This document shows, one piece after another, positions 35,645 to 46,330 of a stretch of DNA of 64,000 nt. How positions within the stretch are numbered: the first letter of the stretch is position 1; each line of letters starts with the position of its first letter. This DNA comes from Antilocapra americana. Its lineage: Eukaryota; Chordata; Mammalia; Artiodactyla; Antilocapridae. Position numbers and translations under genes: made by a program. The DNA lies in assembly GCA_007570785.1 (NCBI GenBank), contig ML661885.1, forward strand, positions 38,744,033 to 38,808,032, read 5' to 3'. The notes beneath the pieces were generated by a model. It saw only the letters and a program-made list of their open reading frames with translations, searched no databases and had not been told where the DNA came from.

Positions 35645-36176
35645 TTCAGTTCAGTCGCTCAGTCGTGTCCGACTCTGCGACCCCATGGGCTGCAGCCCGC
35701 CAGGCTTCCCTGTCCTTCACCAACTCCGGGAGCTTGCTCAATCTCATGTCCATCGAGTCGGTGATGCCATCCAATCCTCTCATCTCTTCCGTCCCCTTCT
35801 CCTCCTGCCTTCAATCTTTCCCAGCATCAGGGTCTTTTCCAATAAGTCAATACTTCGCATCAGGTGGCCAAAGTATTGGAGCTTCAGCTTCAGCATCAGT
35901 CCTCCCAGATTCAGGACTGATCTCCTTTAGGATGGACTGGTTGGATCTCCTTGCAGTCCAAGGAACTCTCGAGTCTTCTCCAACACCACAGTTCAAAAGC
36001 ATCAGTTCTTCTGCGCTCAGCTTTCTTTATAGTCCAACTCTCACCTCCATACATGAATACTGGAAAAACCAGAGCTTTGACTAGACAGACCTTTGTGGGC
36101 AAAGTAATGTCTCTGCTTTTTAATCGCTGTCTAGGTTGGTCAGAACTTTTCTTCTAAGGATCAAGCGTGTTTTAAT
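35645..36176 (-). mobile_element. BovB-type retroposon inside the RRM2B promoter region
   Basis: About 530 bp of BovB 3' sequence in reverse orientation: ttcagttcagtcgctcagtc first, gtccaactctcacctccata later, ending near tgttttaatct. Possible short imperfect target repeats taggttgag/taggctgag flank it. It keeps a minus-strand relict YGGESWTIKKAERRRTDAFE of the reverse transcriptase. Confidence 0.9.
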
Positions 36177-36347
36177 CTAGGCTGAGTAAGCGCGACATAA
36201 ACCGTGTTCCTGACGCACGGCGAGAACTAGCTGGACAGTCCCGATCGTAAGAGGACCGGGCACCTCCTGCACTGAGAGGCTAGAAGACCGCGACGCGGGA
36301 GGGGCTGAAGGCAGCGGGCCGGAAGGGGAGGCGGGGCCGGCTGGAGA

Positions 36348-36486
36348 GGCGGGACCTAGTGGAGGGGGCGGGGCCCCGAGGTTCAGTAGGCGGGGTCCAA
36401 CACGCAGTAGGCGGGACCTAGTGGAGGCAGTGGGCGGGGCCCCGGAGGTGCAGTAGGCGGGGCCCGAAGTGCAGTAGGCGGGGTTT
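36348..36486 (+). repeat. Tandem GC-box minisatellite
   Basis: A roughly 61-bp unit beginning aggcgggacctagtggagg repeats at 36348 and 36409, followed by partial copies of gcagtaggcgggg to 36484. Each unit carries several Sp1-type GC boxes. Confidence 0.85.
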
Positions 36487-36506
36487 GGCAGGCTCAAGGA
36501 GAGACC

Positions 36507-36881
36507 ATGGCAGAAGGCGGTGCCCGTGCGCTGTGGAGTTTGGCAGGACTCTTACTCTGGCTGCGGAGGGAGGTGGGGCCGGCGCAGCGGAGTGGGGCGG
36601 GGCAGTCGGAGTGGGGCGGGGCAGTCGGAGTGGGCGCGTCCCAGCGTGGGTGGGGAGGCGGGGCCAGGCCAGAGCCAGGACAGGCCCTCAATGGGCGGGC
36701 GAGAAAGCGGGGGTCGGCCGGCGCCGTGGAGCGGGGCGGGCCCGGCCGGAGTAGGCGCGGTCCCTGCGCCAGGGGGCGAGGCCTGCTCGGAGCACCCGCC
36801 GGCAGCCGGGTTCGGGCCCAGTCGGAGTGGCCCGAGGCGCTCGGTTCCCCCTGCTCCGGTAGCTCTGGCGGAGTCTGCGCG
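36507..36881 (+). CDS. Possible in-frame N-terminal extension of RRM2B
   Basis: An ATG at 36507 in a strong context (acc before, g after) opens a frame of 125 codons that runs without a stop into the RRM2B ATG at 36882. It would add a Gly/Arg-rich segment starting MAEGGARALWSLAGLLLWLR. Stop codons are rare in such GC-rich DNA, so this may be chance, and the transcript may start downstream of it. Confidence 0.2.
36591..36628 (+). repeat. 19-bp GC-box tandem repeat, two copies
   Basis: agtggggcggggcagtcgg at 36591-36609 and 36610-36628, with the start of a third (agtgggcg). Each unit holds one GC box. Confidence 0.9.
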
Positions 36882-36929
36882 ATGGGAGACGCGGAAAGGC
36901 CGGAAGCGGCCAGGCCCCAGCCCGAGGAG
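36882..36929 (+). CDS. RRM2B: RRM2B exon 1 coding part
   Basis: Encodes residues 1-16, MGDAERPEAARPQPEE, close to the human start as I recall it. The ATG context is gcgcgatgg, with purines at -3 and +4. Ends in phase 0 at the donor gtaaac. Confidence 0.93.
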
Positions 36930-37488
36930 GTAAACAGCGCGGTCTCTTCCTCTCCCGTCCCGCAGTCACGCCTGGCCTCTGGGTTGCGAGCTGCGGCGGG
37001 GACCTGCAAGGTGCAGGACCGCTGGAGTAGCTTTTACTCGTGGCCTCCGGAGACCCGGGGTAGGCCTGGCCTCGACCTCTCGCCGCAGCCGGGTTTGGTC
37101 TTTCCGAGCGCTCTGAAGGCCGTCCCCGCGGAGGGGTGAGGAGGGAGTCGGGTTTCTGCGCCACTGCTCTGTTCCGGGGCGACCCGAGCGCAGTGCTCTG
37201 AGACTTCAGGTCCGGGCAAGGCGCACCCTCTTCCATCCTTCCCTGTTCTGGAGCCCTGGCAGGGGAGGTTGAGGCTAGGGCCGAGGACTGGTGGCCCTAC
37301 TGGAGAAATGCATTCCATCTCTGGGATGGTTACTAGGACTTGGAAGGATGCGTGTAGAAACTGACGCGAGTGGATGGGGTGAGCTGATCAGTAGAAAGGC
37401 TTCGGGAAGTCCTCCCTAACAATGGCAACGATCAGGTTAGGAGACCAGTTTTACTCAGACCCCGCTGAACGAGCTGTGAATCTTTGGC

Positions 37489-37519
37489 GGGGGGGTGGGG
37501 GTGGTGGTGGTGGTGGTGT
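37489..37519 (+). repeat. G-run and (GGT)n simple repeat
   Basis: A run of seven or more G followed by about six ggt units in RRM2B intron 1. Could form G-quadruplex on the sense strand. Confidence 0.85.
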
Positions 37520-37657
37520 ACCACTTTCTTCGTTTCTACAGTGGAAATGATACTTCCTTCACAAAAAATTAAGTGCTTTATGCAAAGTGCCACGGGAGTT
37601 GTGGGTGCTTAATAAAGCCTACCTTAACGTGTTCATCTTCTCGGCTTCTATATTAGT

Positions 37658-37869
37658 CAAAGTGTTAGTCGCTCAGTCGTGTCTGCCTCTTTGCGACCCC
37701 ATGGACTGTCTGTAGCCCACCAGGCTCCTCTGTCCATGGGATTCTCCAGACAAGAACACTGGAGTGGGTAGCCATTCTTTTCTCCAAGGGATCGTCCTGA
37801 CCCAGGGATGGAACCTGGGTCTCCTGAATTTCGGGCAGATTCTTTACCGTCAGAGCCTCTAGGGAAGCC
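37658..37869 (-). mobile_element. Bov-tA SINE, antisense
   Basis: Reverse-complement Bov-tA flanked by 13-bp duplications cttctatattagt (37645-37657) and cttctgtattagt (37870-37882). In RRM2B intron 1. Confidence 0.94.
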
Positions 37870-38431
37870 CTTCTGTATTAGTAGAGGTACATAACAACAG
37901 TCAACACACTGGGATTCATTAGACTATAGAGCTGTAGGGTAGTTAAAATTGTTGTTCTATAATTTTCTTACCCTGTTATTTTGTAAATACTTCTAAACCT
38001 ATTCCTGTGTGTGGTATCTGATTATTTTTAACCGAGTTTCAGCTCAGAGGGATTCAGCTCTCGGGTTCACAGAGATTCTTACATTACTTCAGAAAGTTGT
38101 AGATTCCAAATTTGGGATTTTACTTTAACTCTGTAAACATTTAGTAACTAACGAATTGTAAATGGCCCTCAAACTTTCTCTTCCTCTTTTGAAACAAATG
38201 CATTGTCCTACTCTAATGGGCCAATTAAGATGTTTTTGTTTGTGGTGGTAGCTCCAACAGTTCAGACTTAAGACGTGGAAGTTAATTTTTATTTGTTCTC
38301 CTGTCTCGGTACAGACCCACAAAGACAGAGGCAGAACTTTAGATCAAGAATGAAGGTCAGTGAGCACCTGTTTCACAGTTTTTAACTTGAGATGCAAGGA
38401 TGCCTTAAGTACTTTATTTCTGTAGATAAAT

Positions 38432-38585
38432 TGGTGCAGCTTGGGCCACCTGCATCAGAATCACCTGGAACACGTTGTAAGAAATGTAAATATCTGGGTC
38501 GATGCCCCAGATGTAGTGAATCAAAGTCTCCTGGGATGGGTTTGGGACTGCATTTTTAACAAGCACTTCAGATGATCCTGGTACA
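38432..38585 (+). mobile_element. MER5A (hAT-Charlie) fossil
   Basis: Contains acctgcatcagaatcacctg, agatgtagtgaatcaaagtc and ttaacaagcacttcagatga, a diverged MER5A. Confidence 0.7.
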
Positions 38586-38587
38586 CA

Positions 38588-38697
38588 GTTTTGGGTTTTT
38601 TGGGGTTTTTTTAGGTATGCCAAGCAGCATGTGAAACTACTCCTACCAGGGGTCAAACCCATGCCCCCCACAGTCTTAACCACTGGATCATGGTACA
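38588..38697 (-). mobile_element. CHR-type SINE, antisense
   Basis: Reads ccaggggtcaaacccatgcc and cttaaccactggatcatgg, the reverse complement of the artiodactyl CHR tRNA-Glu SINE. Older than Bov-tA. Confidence 0.65.
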
Positions 38698-38829
38698 CAT
38701 ATTTTAAGAACACTGTCTTGAAGAGGTTATAGATGAGCTTGAAGGGGGGTTATGCATTTCCTGAAGTTTGCAGGTTTTATATGCGCGGCTGTGAATTTCT
38801 AGAGAAAAGGGGTCTAAAATTTTGATAGT

Positions 38830-38970
38830 TTCCCCCAAATTAACTATTATTAATCTAGCTGATAGTCCCTGTTTTCGAAATGATATGCCCAGGACCATAC
38901 ACCTCAAGTTTAAAGCCAAGATGTAGGTTTAAAACCAAGTTCTCACTCCTGGACCAGTATTCCACCTGTT
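38830..38970 (-). mobile_element. MIR SINE fragment, antisense
   Basis: Weak MIR similarity: tgatatgcccaggaccatac followed by aagccaagatgtaggtttaa. Contains the p53-like half motif discussed among the findings. Confidence 0.5.
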
Positions 38971-39277
38971 TTGTTTGGTGGGAATAGGAAAATGAAAATG
39001 AAAACACCTACGAATAGTGTATAACTCTGACAGCATCCAAAACTTCTCCTTCACCTGAGGAGAAGGAGAGGGTTGAAGGCAAGCAAATGAAAGTAGGGTA
39101 ATTGGAGGTGGACGGGAGGAAGGGGCTGTGTAGGGTGCCAGTCTAGATCAGTGCAGGGTGAGTGCTAGCTGGGGAGTCTTGACCCAGATGGCTGCCCTCG
39201 CATGTCCTGGCACTTCTTGGGACCAGGTGGCCAGGATCAGGAAGCATCATTCTGAAAAAGACAGTGGGTAGTTACTG

Positions 39278-39287
39278 AGGCATGCCT
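39278..39287 (+). promoter_or_regulatory. Perfect p53 half-site
   Basis: aggcatgcct fits the p53 half-site RRRCWWGYYY exactly and is self-complementary. No second half-site lies within 13 bp. In RRM2B intron 1, where human RRM2B carries its p53 element. Binding is not shown. Confidence 0.3.
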
Positions 39288-39289
39288 GT

Positions 39290-41330
39290 GAGAAGCGGTC
39301 CTACGTTTTCCTCACTTCAGCACTTGTGCAGTTGGAGCAAGTTAGTTGTCTCTCTACTTTCAGTCTTACCAGCTGTCCGATCCTGTGTACCACTGCCAAA
39401 TTTATCCATCAGTAAACTTATGCCTCCATGTCACTTCCCTCAAATAAATACTCCCCAAAGGGTCTTAATTCCCACACCAAACTGCCCAGCTCCTCGGACT
39501 GGCAAAGCAGCTTTTCCATGTTAACTACTACATCTTAATTCAGGCTGTCATTTCCACCTCTGAAATGGACACTATTGTTGCTAACCAAAACCTAGGATTT
39601 TCTCTTTTCTAATTCAGCCTACACATGAATATTCAATTTCTCTTTCTTATGGTGCCCTTGTTCATGTTAATTCCTACTCAGAAACTTTCCATGACTCTTT
39701 ATAGGAATGATTTTAAACTGTGCTCCACAATGAATGCCAGCACCTGGGCGTGGGGGCCAAGTGGGAAGAGTTGAAGTCTGAGCCTCCTAGCTCCCCCAGA
39801 TGTTTGAAAATCTTTGACCCAGAAGATTCCTAACGCCTTAGTCCCATTGATAGCCACAATGTGGATGCTTTAGGGAATTCCTCTTCATCTCATCTTGATC
39901 CTTTGCTTTAGCCAAGTCAGGTCACCTCTGCCTTTGCTTTATGTCCATTTCTGTCACTTTTAATCCTAGCTGCCTCTTTCTCCCCCAGCCCTTTCTCTTT
40001 CTGTCAAGAACCTGCATTCTCTAGTCTGCATTCTCAGCTTGCTGCCCCTTGTATCTTCTCCCTGGATAACCACATCCACCCTCTTGGCCACTAATAGCAT
40101 CTTCCGCCATGAGGGAGGAGTGGAGACAGTGCTCTACCTACCATCGTGTTATATTTTCAGCTGCCTTCTTGAGATCTTGAAATTGAACCCCTTATCTTCT
40201 TTATTGATCAGATTGATTTTTAAAAGGCTTTTGTGTTTGTAGCTTCTTACTGTTGTTAATGGCTTGGGTTGGTGGGGGTGTTTATTCATATTAAATTCCT
40301 GTTAAACATGTCATGTGAGAAGCAAGAGTTTTTCTCTGATTTATTCAGTTATTCTCCAGGTGCTGAGCACTTTCTGACATTAGAGAGACCACATAGTTCT
40401 TCAGAGCCCACTTGGAAAAACTGTGAAATGTTTTCTGCCTTCTTTCTGGTTTTATTTTCTTGCATTGTCCCCCACATACTGTAAGTCCAGATTTAGAAAG
40501 TTACTTCCAGTTCTTAAAAATGGCCCATGCCATCATGACTTTTTTCATATTGTTCTTTACTTCTAAAATATGAGTTCTTAGCCCACATCCACAGAGAATG
40601 CCTTGGAGAGCCTAGAATTTGGGATATATGATCCTCCTGACAGTATTTTTAAATGGGTGTAGATTTTTATCATCAGGAAAATAAGCAGTGTTGTCATCTG
40701 TAGCCCAGTTCAAAGGTCTGTGTTCATTAAAGCCCCTCTCTTCACATGGCAGGATCTTTCCCAATAGCCTCCTAATTCAGCTTCGTAACAATCCACATAT
40801 TACCATGATGGAACAGGAAGAATATATGTATTCAAATGTGCCTTTCATTTGAAAGTCGTTTAAAGATAGTCGTTGTCAGCAGTTTTTGCAGATCCAGATG
40901 TTGATCAATTATTAGCATTTTCAAACTCCATTCAGAGCAAAGGTGCTTGGTGCCAAAGAGTCGCTGCTTATGATGTCATTCCCAATTGTCAGTATGGCGC
41001 ACACAGCAAACAGAGTGAAAGCAAAGAATTCCAGCTCTGCGTATAGACCTGTACCCCTGGGACAAAATGCGTAACAAAAAGAAAAATGCAAAATCATACC
41101 AAAATGCTGCATACTGGTGATAAAAGCAAGCGCAGTCTACAAGAACTCAAGGAAGAACAATGTGGGCCAAGATAAATTTGAAATATTTGTTGACTGCAGA
41201 CCTCAACCTTTTAAATTGGGATTTGAATAGCTCACTTTTTAAGCCTTTCCAGCAATTTTCAGATTACTTCATGAATTATAGAAGACCACCTTCCTAAGGC
41301 CAGAAACATCCCAGCAGTTAACAGTAACAC
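39290..41330. other. RRM2B intron 1, unassigned stretch
   Basis: About 2 kb of intron without a repeat I can name with confidence. Parts near 39330-40090 are C/T-rich and may be old L2-like sequence. No exon or RNA gene is visible. Confidence 0.5.
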
Positions 41331-41339
41331 AATAACAAT

Positions 41340-41520
41340 TTTTAAAGTTCATAACACTTGAGAGTATGCAAAGTACTTTTATTCATATTATCTCCTCTGA
41401 TCTTTGTAACATTCCTTTTAAACAAGAATGGCAAATGTTAGTCTTTAATTTACAGGTGATTATGATCAGGTTAAATGACTTGCCTGAAAGCATGAATAAT
41501 AATACAAAGTGCTTATTGTA
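41340..41520 (-). mobile_element. MIR SINE fragment, antisense
   Basis: Contains catattatctcctctgatct and acaggtgattatgatcaggt, a diverged reverse-complement MIR. Confidence 0.5.
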
Positions 41521-41950
41521 AGTGAACACAGTTTTGTACTATAATGAACAGTGTGGAGTGAAATATGGTTGTTTGGTTTACTTCATGTTCTGATGTAGAG
41601 GTAGCAGTTTCCAAAACATTGATTTTTAATCTCATCTTTACTGTCTCATCATTCACCTGTGAAATACATCCTCTTCAACAACACACTTCATGATCTCATT
41701 ATACATGGTGATTTTAATCTGGTAAAGGGGAAGGCGAATGCATTTTGAGAAAGTTTTACTCTGAGATTTTGAAACTTGCACCAGTTAGAAACCACTGCTT
41801 TAAGCCTTATCAGTTTGGCTGGTTTTCACCAGCTTCAAATCACTTTGGTTCTTTCAACTTTATTTCTGATGAACTCATTTTTATTTTTACTTTTTCCCAA
41901 AGTCATATTTGATGATGTCCTCTTCCTGTCATTTCACTAGTTACATCAGT

Positions 41951-42251
41951 TGTTGTTGTTCAGTTGCTCAGTCAATCCATCGCTTTGCAACCCCATGGAC
42001 TGCAGCACGCCAGGCTTCTCTATCCTTCACCATCTCCAGGAGCTTGCTCAGACTCGTGTCCATTGAGTCGATGATGCCATCCAACCATCTCATCCTCTGT
42101 GATCCCCTTCTCTTCCTGCCCTCTATCTTTGCCAGCATCAGAGTCTTTTCCAATGAGTCGGCTTTTCACATCAGGTGGCCAAAGTATTGGAGCTTCAGCA
42201 TCAGTCCTTCCAATGATATTCAGGGTTGATTTCCTTTACGATTGACTGGTT
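41951..42251 (-). mobile_element. BovB LINE 3' end, antisense
   Basis: About 300 bp bounded by a perfect 13-bp duplication tagttacatcagt (41938-41950 and 42252-42264). Contains aaagtattggagcttcagca and ctccaggagcttgctcagac. Confidence 0.95.
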
Positions 42252-42303
42252 TAGTTACATCAGTACCATTTGTTAAATTAACTTTGTTTAGCAGGAGATA
42301 GTA

Positions 42304-42515
42304 CAATTGGTCTTTGAATAACACTGGGTTTAGGAGCACTGACTCTCGAGGCAGTTGAAAATCCCCATGTAACTTTTCAGCTGGCGTTCTATATCCACCA
42401 TTCTACATCCTCTGATTCAATCAACTGCAGATGGACTAGTATTGTTTTTATTGGAAAAAATCCATAGATAAGTGGACCTATGTATTTCACACCTGTGTTG
42501 CACAAGGACTAATTG
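42304..42515 (+). mobile_element. Tigger-like MITE with TA duplication
   Basis: Inverted ends caattggtctttgaataaca and tgttgcacaaggactaattg (imperfect, about 21 bp) flanked by ta on both sides, as for Tc1/mariner (pogo) elements. Non-coding fossil in RRM2B intron 1. Confidence 0.75.
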
Positions 42516-42533
42516 TAGTGTATACTCTTTTTA

Positions 42534-42734
42534 GGGGCTCCCTAGGTGGCTCAGTGGTAAAGAATCCACTAGACACAGGTTCAGTCCCTGGGAGGGGAAG
42601 ATCCCCTGGAGGAGGAAATGGCAACCTAGCACTCCAGTATTCTTGCCTGAAACATCCCATAGACAGAGAAGCCTGGAGTCACAGCAGTCCATGGGGTCAC
42701 AAAGAGATGGACACAACTGAGTGAGCATGCATGC
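42534..42734 (+). mobile_element. Bov-tA SINE
   Basis: Complete Bov-tA flanked by a 10-bp duplication actcttttta (42524-42533 and 42735-42744). It lies 18 bp after the Tigger-like element. Confidence 0.93.
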
Positions 42735-42783
42735 ACTCTTTTTAACTTTAGTTTATCTCACTGTTTTGAGTTCTGATTTTTAA

Positions 42784-42972
42784 ATGGTAAAGAATCTGCC
42801 TGCAGTGCAGCAGACCTGAGTTCGATCCCTGGGTCAGGAAGACCCCCTGGAGAAGGGAATGACTACCCACTCCAGTATTCTTGCCTGGAGAATTCCATGG
42901 ACAGAGGAGCTGGGTGGGCTACACACAGAACATGGGGTTGCAAAGAGTCGGACACAACAGAGGAGCTAACAC
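42784..42972 (+). mobile_element. Bov-tA SINE, 5'-truncated
   Basis: Begins atggtaaagaatctgcctgc, missing the first 20-odd bases of the head, and ends cggacacaacagaggagct. Confidence 0.9.
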
Positions 42973-43029
42973 TTTCACATCACACTGGCCCTAATCTAGC
43001 TGCCATCCACACAAACAGATGTAATTTAA

Positions 43030-43215
43030 GGCAAGGCTTTGAATTCTGATCTATCTCAATTCTAATCTTATTTCTGCCACTTACCAGTTGTGGAATCTTG
43101 TGTATGTTATTTAGCTACTTCAAGATTTAGTTTTCCCATCTGTAAAATCAGAATACTATTACTATCTGACTAACTTCTTGTACAGATGAAGCAGACTAAA
43201 TGTATATAAAGCATC
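43030..43215 (+). mobile_element. MIR SINE
   Basis: Contains ctgccacttaccagttgtgg and ttttcccatctgtaaaatca, clear MIR core sequence. Confidence 0.75.
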
Positions 43216-43747
43216 TGTGTGGTGTCAGTTCAAAAGCAGCCTCAGTGCCAGACCTAGAGAACATGTTCTTGTCCTCCTGTTCTAGAGCCTGGAACTGCAG
43301 TGTCTCAGAATCTTATAGCTTTTTTGAGATTGCAAAGTCCTCAGTGGTGGCACAAATAAACAAAAAGCTTGACCACTTCCATCTTAGAAATTTATCTAAA
43401 TATTTGTGGAATGAATATTGAGTAAATGCCAGACTGTATGCTAAGCTCTAAGGATTCCATAAGTGTAAAGCTGGTTTTTACTGTTAAGAAGCAGAGTCCA
43501 GAGGAAACTGTAGACAGGGAATTAAATTGCAGTGAGCTCTGTGCTATGTTAGGCATATAATCAAGGTCTTTGGTGTGCTGGCGGGGAGGGGTATGTCAGG
43601 GTACTCAGAGGAGGCTTGATTGAATGGTTTTAAGTTATTTCACTGATAGATTGTGATCTTGTGTTAATTATTTTAAAATCTAAAGGTATCCAGTAATTGG
43701 AACACAGGATAAAGAGAAATTAACAGTCCATTCACTTACTTGTGCAC

Positions 43748-43960
43748 AAGTGCTCACTTGCTTCAGTTGTGTCTGACTGTTTGCGACCCTGTGGACTGTA
43801 GCCCATAGGGTCCTCTGTCCATGGGATTCTCCAGGCAAGAATACTGGAGTGCATGGCCATGCCCTCCTCTGGGGGATCTTCCTGACCAAGGGGCTGAACC
43901 TGCCTCCTGTAGCTCCTGCATTGCAGGTGGATTTTTTACTGCTGAGCCACCGAGGAAACT
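43748..43960 (-). mobile_element. Bov-tA SINE, antisense
   Basis: Reverse-complement Bov-tA from cttgcttcagttgtgtctga to gctgagccaccgaggaaac. Confidence 0.92.
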
Positions 43961-44036
43961 AATGTTTACTTGACACAGTACTCTGGAAATACCACAATAT
44001 GTAAAAAACTGCTCTCCATTCTTGCTGACTATTAAA

Positions 44037-44038
<2 letters not shown>

Positions 44039-44074
<36 letters not shown>
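44039..44074 (+). repeat. (TG)n microsatellite
   Basis: About 17 uninterrupted TG units in RRM2B intron 1; likely length-variable. Confidence 0.97.
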
Positions 44075-44076
<2 letters not shown>

Positions 44077-44489
44077 ATATGGCATTGTCCCCTTTGAGAG
44101 TGCCATCCCCTTTCCAAGCAATATGCATTTAGGTATGTGTTTCTTTATCCCACAGGGCTTTGAGACGGTCCCAGTGAGTCCCTATGCAGTACAGGAATAT
44201 TAACATGTAAATAGCAAAAACTAATTGGTACATGGGAAGGTTCAGACAAAGACTGCTAAGTTGTTGGTAAAGAGTTTTCAGATGAGTATGATAATATTTC
44301 AGTTAAAATTAGACAAGAAAACTTTAAAATTAAAAAGCAACTTATAATATTAGCCCGTTCCTGCCAGTATTCTGTCTCGGGGAGAGGCACTGAAGGGTCA
44401 TTTTGTCCACAACACTAGAAATTTGCCTCCCGTGACATTTATGGGTCTAGTTTTATATACTTACCCTCAAAGTAACAATAATGGTGATG

Positions 44490-44720
44490 ATATTTTGAGG
44501 GATTATTATGCACCAGGCTCTGTTTAAAGTACTTTTATCATCAAAATTAATCTCTAAGGTAGGTGTTATTTTACTGATGAGGAAACTGAGACTCAGAGAA
44601 GTTAAGGAACTTCCTATAGCCACACACCTAAGCAAACACCATTGACCAGCTACCAGGTCACAGTAAGGATTCAAGCTGGGGAGGCTGGCTCCCAAACTGT
44701 GCTGTCTCCATAACTCTCCC
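44490..44720 (-). mobile_element. MIR SINE, antisense
   Basis: Contains actgatgaggaaactgagac and cagagaagttaaggaacttc, a well-preserved reverse-complement MIR ending about 70 bp before RRM2B exon 2. Confidence 0.8.
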
Positions 44721-44739
44721 AGACGTGTGTTAGATGTGA

Positions 44740-44982
<243 letters not shown>

Positions 44983-45206
44983 TAGGGCAGCGTTCACATT
45001 TTCTATTACGAGCCAGTAACATTTTTGAACTTATATTGTTAGGTACCCTGGATCAATTGTATATGATAATGTTTGAAATTCCTGAGACTGAATACAGGGT
45101 TCTCCAATGTTTTATCTTTAGACTCCTACCTATAAACATGTTTTCTTCTGCAAAAATGTCTGCCAGATTTTTACCTCTAATATGTTTTTGAACATTTTCC
45201 TTTGGT

Positions 45207-45518
45207 TTTTTTTTTTTGGTATTTTTAATTTTTGGTTGAGCTGAATCTTTGTTGCTACACACGAACTTTCTCTAGTTGAGGCCAGCGGGGGCTATTTGTT
45301 GCGGCGCGCATGCTTCTCATTACGATGGCTTCTCTTACTGTGGCGCTCACGCTCTAGGCACGTGGGCTTCAGGAGCTGCGGCACACGGGCTCAGGAGTTG
45401 TGCCGCCCTGGCTTAGTTGCCCCGCAGCATCTGGGGTCTTCCCAGACCTGGGATCGAACCCTTGTCCCCTGCACTGGCAGGCAGATTCTCATGCCCTGTA
45501 CCACCAGGCAAGTCCCAT
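45207..45518 (-). mobile_element. CHR-type SINE, antisense
   Basis: About 310 bp: poly-T start, then gctgaatctttgttgctaca, gttgccccgcagcatctggg, gggatcgaacccttgtcccc and a final accaccaggcaagtccc. This is the reverse complement of an artiodactyl/cetacean CHR SINE, unusually long and CpG-rich. Confidence 0.85.
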
Positions 45519-46119
45519 TTTCCATGTTTGAACAGACTTTTGATTTGCTGTGACCAAATAAGACTAGTTTTTACTTCCAGTCAGTGGACTAAACGAATAA
45601 ATAAATGAATTGGCTGCTATAGCTGATGGTGCTGAAAGAGCTGTTACACAAGGAATTTGCCCAGGCAGTGTACTTAGCTTCTGAACTGCCCGTCGGGATT
45701 CTCCATGCTCCTCCCTGTCTGGCTCTGCCCTCAGCCACATCAGACCTGGCACAGCTGCCCCAGCAGACAGGGCAGCTGTGGAATGTTTTCTCTCAGTGTG
45801 GCAATTTCCGTCTAGGAAATGAATTGAATGCAGCAAATTGGAAAATGCTCGCTGGTTTGGTAAGGACGGTTGGTCATGCAAGCAGTTGCTCCGTAGTCTG
45901 CAAATAATCATCGTCTTTGTATTTGAATATGATGAATGATACCTGTCTATCACTCTGTTCTCAGGTGTGCGTATTTGCCTGTACACTGCAGACAGATACA
46001 GCTATTTGGGTAGATAATATTTAGATCTATCCATCTATTGATATCTATCGATATCTGTCGATCTGTTTATTCCCCTTTTTTTGTTGTTGTTGAGAAATTG
46101 ATTCTTTATATGCACTATT

Positions 46120-46330
46120 AAGAATGCAGGTGCTGGAGCCAGCTGAGGTACAGATCCTGGGTCTGCCACATACTAGCTGTGCCACTGGGGGAGTTGCTCT
46201 GGGAAACCGCTCTGTGTCCTCGTCAGTAAACTGGGCCAACAGTACCTAGTTCACTGGGTGGTTGTGTGGATTCATTAGATGTGTAGAATGTTAGTTGGCA
46301 TGTAGTGAGAACTGAATAAATGTAAGCTAC
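46120..46330 (+). mobile_element. MIR SINE
   Basis: Near full-length: ggtgctggagccagctgagg, atactagctgtgccactggg, then tagtgagaactgaataaatg. Confidence 0.8.

Larger units (their letters stand above)
36225..37260 (+). promoter_or_regulatory. RRM2B: RRM2B CpG-island promoter
   Basis: Very GC-rich, with many GC boxes (ggcgggg) and no TATA box in view, surrounding RRM2B exon 1. This is typical of a housekeeping-type promoter with dispersed start sites. The transcription start cannot be fixed from sequence; it should lie upstream of 36882. Confidence 0.8.

Noticed and set aside
35083..37318. Many long overlapping frames on both strands around the promoter
   Set aside because: Stop codons are rare in CpG-island DNA. 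Composition is Pro/Arg/Gly/Ala-rich and frames overlap on both strands. Only the plus-strand frame that joins RRM2B in phase is kept, as a low-confidence possibility.
40921..41112. 63-codon minus-strand frame with hydrophobic stretches that looks membrane-protein-like
   Set aside because: Short, no recognised parent protein, no poly(A) tail or target duplication seen; not enough to call a pseudogene.
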